From CAYQEC01 sp964416425 (GTDB lineage Bacteria > Actinomycetota > Acidimicrobiia > Spongiisociales > UBA5794): a DNA stretch of 64,000 nucleotides. Of this stretch, positions 62,640-64,000 are shown one piece after another. Below the pieces are notes generated by a model. It was not told the origin of the DNA, did no database searches, and was given only the letters and a program-made list of their open reading frames with translations. Positions within the stretch are counted from its first letter, which is position 1, and each line of letters begins with the position of its first letter. Both the position numbers and the translations under genes were made by a program. The stretch spans positions 89,465 through 153,464 of the forward strand of contig CAYQEC010000003.1 in NCBI GenBank assembly GCA_964416425.1. The letters run 5' to 3'.

Positions 62640-63950
62640 TTGGACGGCGACGTCGGAGCGAAGCTTCACATCACCAATCCGACCGGCATCGAGTCTCCGG
62701 TGGAGCTCCCCCTGGTGGAGAGCCATCTCGGGAATCACGGCCTCGACATCAGCCGGCTGCGGGCCGAGACGGGGGTCGTCACCTTCGATCCCGGATTCGC
62801 CAACACGGCCTCCACCCGCAGCGCCATCACCCACATCGACGGCGCCGCCGGGGAGCTGATCCACCACGGCTACCGGATCGAGGACCTGGCCGAGCACTGT
62901 TCGTTCCTCGAGGTCGCCTACCTCCTGCTGTTCGGAGCGTTGCCGAGTCGCCCCCAACTCGAGGCCTGGACCGAATCGATCCGGCGCCACACCCTCCTCA
63001 ACGAGGAGATGAAGCGCTTCTTCGACGCCTTCCCCCGCAGCGCCCACCCGATGGCGATCCTCTCGTCGGCCACCAACGCCGTCTCCACCTACTACGAGGA
63101 CTACCTCAACCCGGCCGACCCCGAGAGCTTCGGGGAGAGCGCCAACCGCCTCATCGCCAAGATGCCGACCATCGCCGCCTGGGCTTTCAAGAAGTCCACC
63201 GGCCAGGCCTACATCTACCCCCGCAACGACCTCACCTACATCGAGAACTTCCTCCACATGATGTTCGCCACCCCCGCCGAGGATCTGTTGGTGGACCCGA
63301 TCGTCACCCGGGCTCTCAACGTGCTGCTCATCCTCCACGCCGACCACGGCCAGAACTGCTCGACGGCGACGGTGCGCTTCGTCGGTTCGAGCCGCGCCAA
63401 CCTGTTCGCCTCGGTGGCCGCCGGCATGAGCGCCCTGTGGGGACCGCTGCACGGCGGCGCCAACCAGGGCGTGATCGAGATGCTGCGCGAGATTCACGAC
63501 GAGCCCGACGCCACCCCCGAGAGCGTGCTGGCCCGGGCCAAGGACAAGGATGATCCGTTCCGCCTCATGGGGTTCGGGCACCGGGTCTACAAGAACTACG
63601 ACCCCCGGGCCACGATCCTCAAGAGCTTCGCCACCGACGTGCTCGATCGGGTCGGCGTCGACGATCCCCTCCTCGACATCGCCCGCGAGCTGGAGGAGAC
63701 CGCGCTGCACGACGAGTACTTCCAGAGCCGCCACCTCTACCCGAACGTCGACTTCTACTCGGGCCTCATCTTCCGGGCGCTCGGGTTCCCGACCCGGATG
63801 TTCACGGTGCTGTTCGCCATCGGCCGCCTCCCCGGTTGGATCGCCAACTGGAAAGAGATGATCGAGGATCCGCTGACCCGGATCGCCCGGCCCCGCCAGA
63901 TCTACACCGGACCCCAGCCCCGCGAGTTCCTCCCCATCGAGGACCGCTAG
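62640..63950 (+). CDS. gltA: Citrate synthase
   Basis: The 436-residue enzyme condenses oxaloacetate and acetyl-CoA. It has the catalytic histidines in LHADHGQNCST and GFGHRVYKNYDPRA, the LHGGANQGV segment and the C-terminal RPRQIYTG, giving the long type I (hexameric, NADH-sensitive-like) pattern; quaternary structure is inferred. TTG start with AAGGAGG about eight bases upstream. It diverges from pgsA; in many actinobacteria thrS is found in this neighbourhood instead. Confidence 0.96.
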   Translation: MDGDVGAKLHITNPTGIESPVELPLVESHLGNHGLDISRLRAETGVVTFDPGFANTASTRSAITHIDGAAGELIHHGYRIEDLAEHCSFLEVAYLLLFGALPSRPQLEAWTESIRRHTLLNEEMKRFFDAFPRSAHPMAILSSATNAVSTYYEDYLNPADPESFGESANRLIAKMPTIAAWAFKKSTGQAYIYPRNDLTYIENFLHMMFATPAEDLLVDPIVTRALNVLLILHADHGQNCSTATVRFVGSSRANLFASVAAGMSALWGPLHGGANQGVIEMLREIHDEPDATPESVLARAKDKDDPFRLMGFGHRVYKNYDPRATILKSFATDVLDRVGVDDPLLDIARELEETALHDEYFQSRHLYPNVDFYSGLIFRALGFPTRMFTVLFAIGRLPGWIANWKEMIEDPLTRIARPRQIYTGPQPREFLPIEDR

Positions 63951-64000
63951 CCGGTCCCGTTCCCCACGGCCGGAACCGCCTCGATGTAGCGCTCGAGGAC
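63947..64000 (-). CDS. Possible 3' end of a gene continuing beyond the window
   Basis: An open minus-strand frame runs from the window edge for 17 codons (…ERYIEAVPAVGNGTG) to a TAG at 63949-63947, overlapping the citrate synthase stop by four bases. The composition looks protein-like, but the fragment is too short to identify. Confidence 0.3.
   Translation of the reverse strand, partial: VLERYIEAVPAVGNGTG

Overview
The window is about 64 kb of very GC-rich DNA coding almost entirely on the minus strand. Only three complete genes lie on the plus strand: a PPK2-type polyphosphate kinase, a CHAD protein and citrate synthase. The gene order is the conserved actinobacterial core block: pgsA-acyltransferase-pimA-pdxS-pdxT-yebC-ruvC-ruvA-ruvB, then yajC-secD-secF-rel, then hisS-aspS-rarA-alaS-ruvX-mltG-aroE-aroC-aroK-aroB-pepQ-efp-nusB, then pyrR-pyrB-pyrC-carA-carB-pyrD-pyrF-mihF, then rpoZ-coaBC-priA-def-fmt. 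mIHF, the helicase-dead type of PriA and the PimA/PatA-like pair also point to Actinomycetota. Threonine-run linkers (TTTT...VPP) in SecD and PilO and a full type IV pilus locus suggest an early-branching class such as Acidimicrobiia; that class assignment is inference. No rRNA, tRNA, CRISPR array or insertion sequence was seen, and no stretch over 300 bases lacks a gene.

Layout from left to right. 0-4 kb: REC-GGDEF regulator, ribulose-phosphate epimerase, divergent PPK2, Met-tRNA formyltransferase and peptide deformylase. 4-8.4 kb: PriA, CoaBC, RNA polymerase omega, an archaeal-type CMP kinase where gmk normally sits, and mIHF. 8.4-17.3 kb: a tightly overlapping pyrimidine operon whose leader carries a PyrR-binding hairpin and a short coupled leader ORF. 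17.4-22.1 kb: NusB, EF-P, an Xaa-Pro peptidase and the late shikimate genes. 22.3-32.2 kb: a type IV pilus operon read from pilB to a PilP-like gene, including two tandem pilin genes that share 497 identical bases. 32.3-42.8 kb: aroE, mltG, ruvX, alaS, hisS, a small membrane protein, rarA, aspS and a metallo-beta-lactamase-fold hydrolase. 42.8-46.6 kb: three minor pilins, two of them unusually large. 46.7-55.5 kb: Rel, SecF, SecD, YajC, Tgt, QueA and the CHAD protein. 55.5-64 kb: RuvBAC, YebC, PdxT, PdxS, three phosphatidylinositol-mannoside-type genes and citrate synthase.

The pilus genes interrupt the housekeeping block at two points. The main locus provides motors (PilB, PilT), platform (PilC), alignment proteins (PilM, PilN, PilO, PilP-like), prepilin peptidase and major pilins; the second supplies the minor and tip pilins. 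Both motor ATPases carry an N-terminal MshEN-like domain, and a diguanylate-cyclase-like regulator lies at the left edge, so control by cyclic di-GMP is plausible but unproven.
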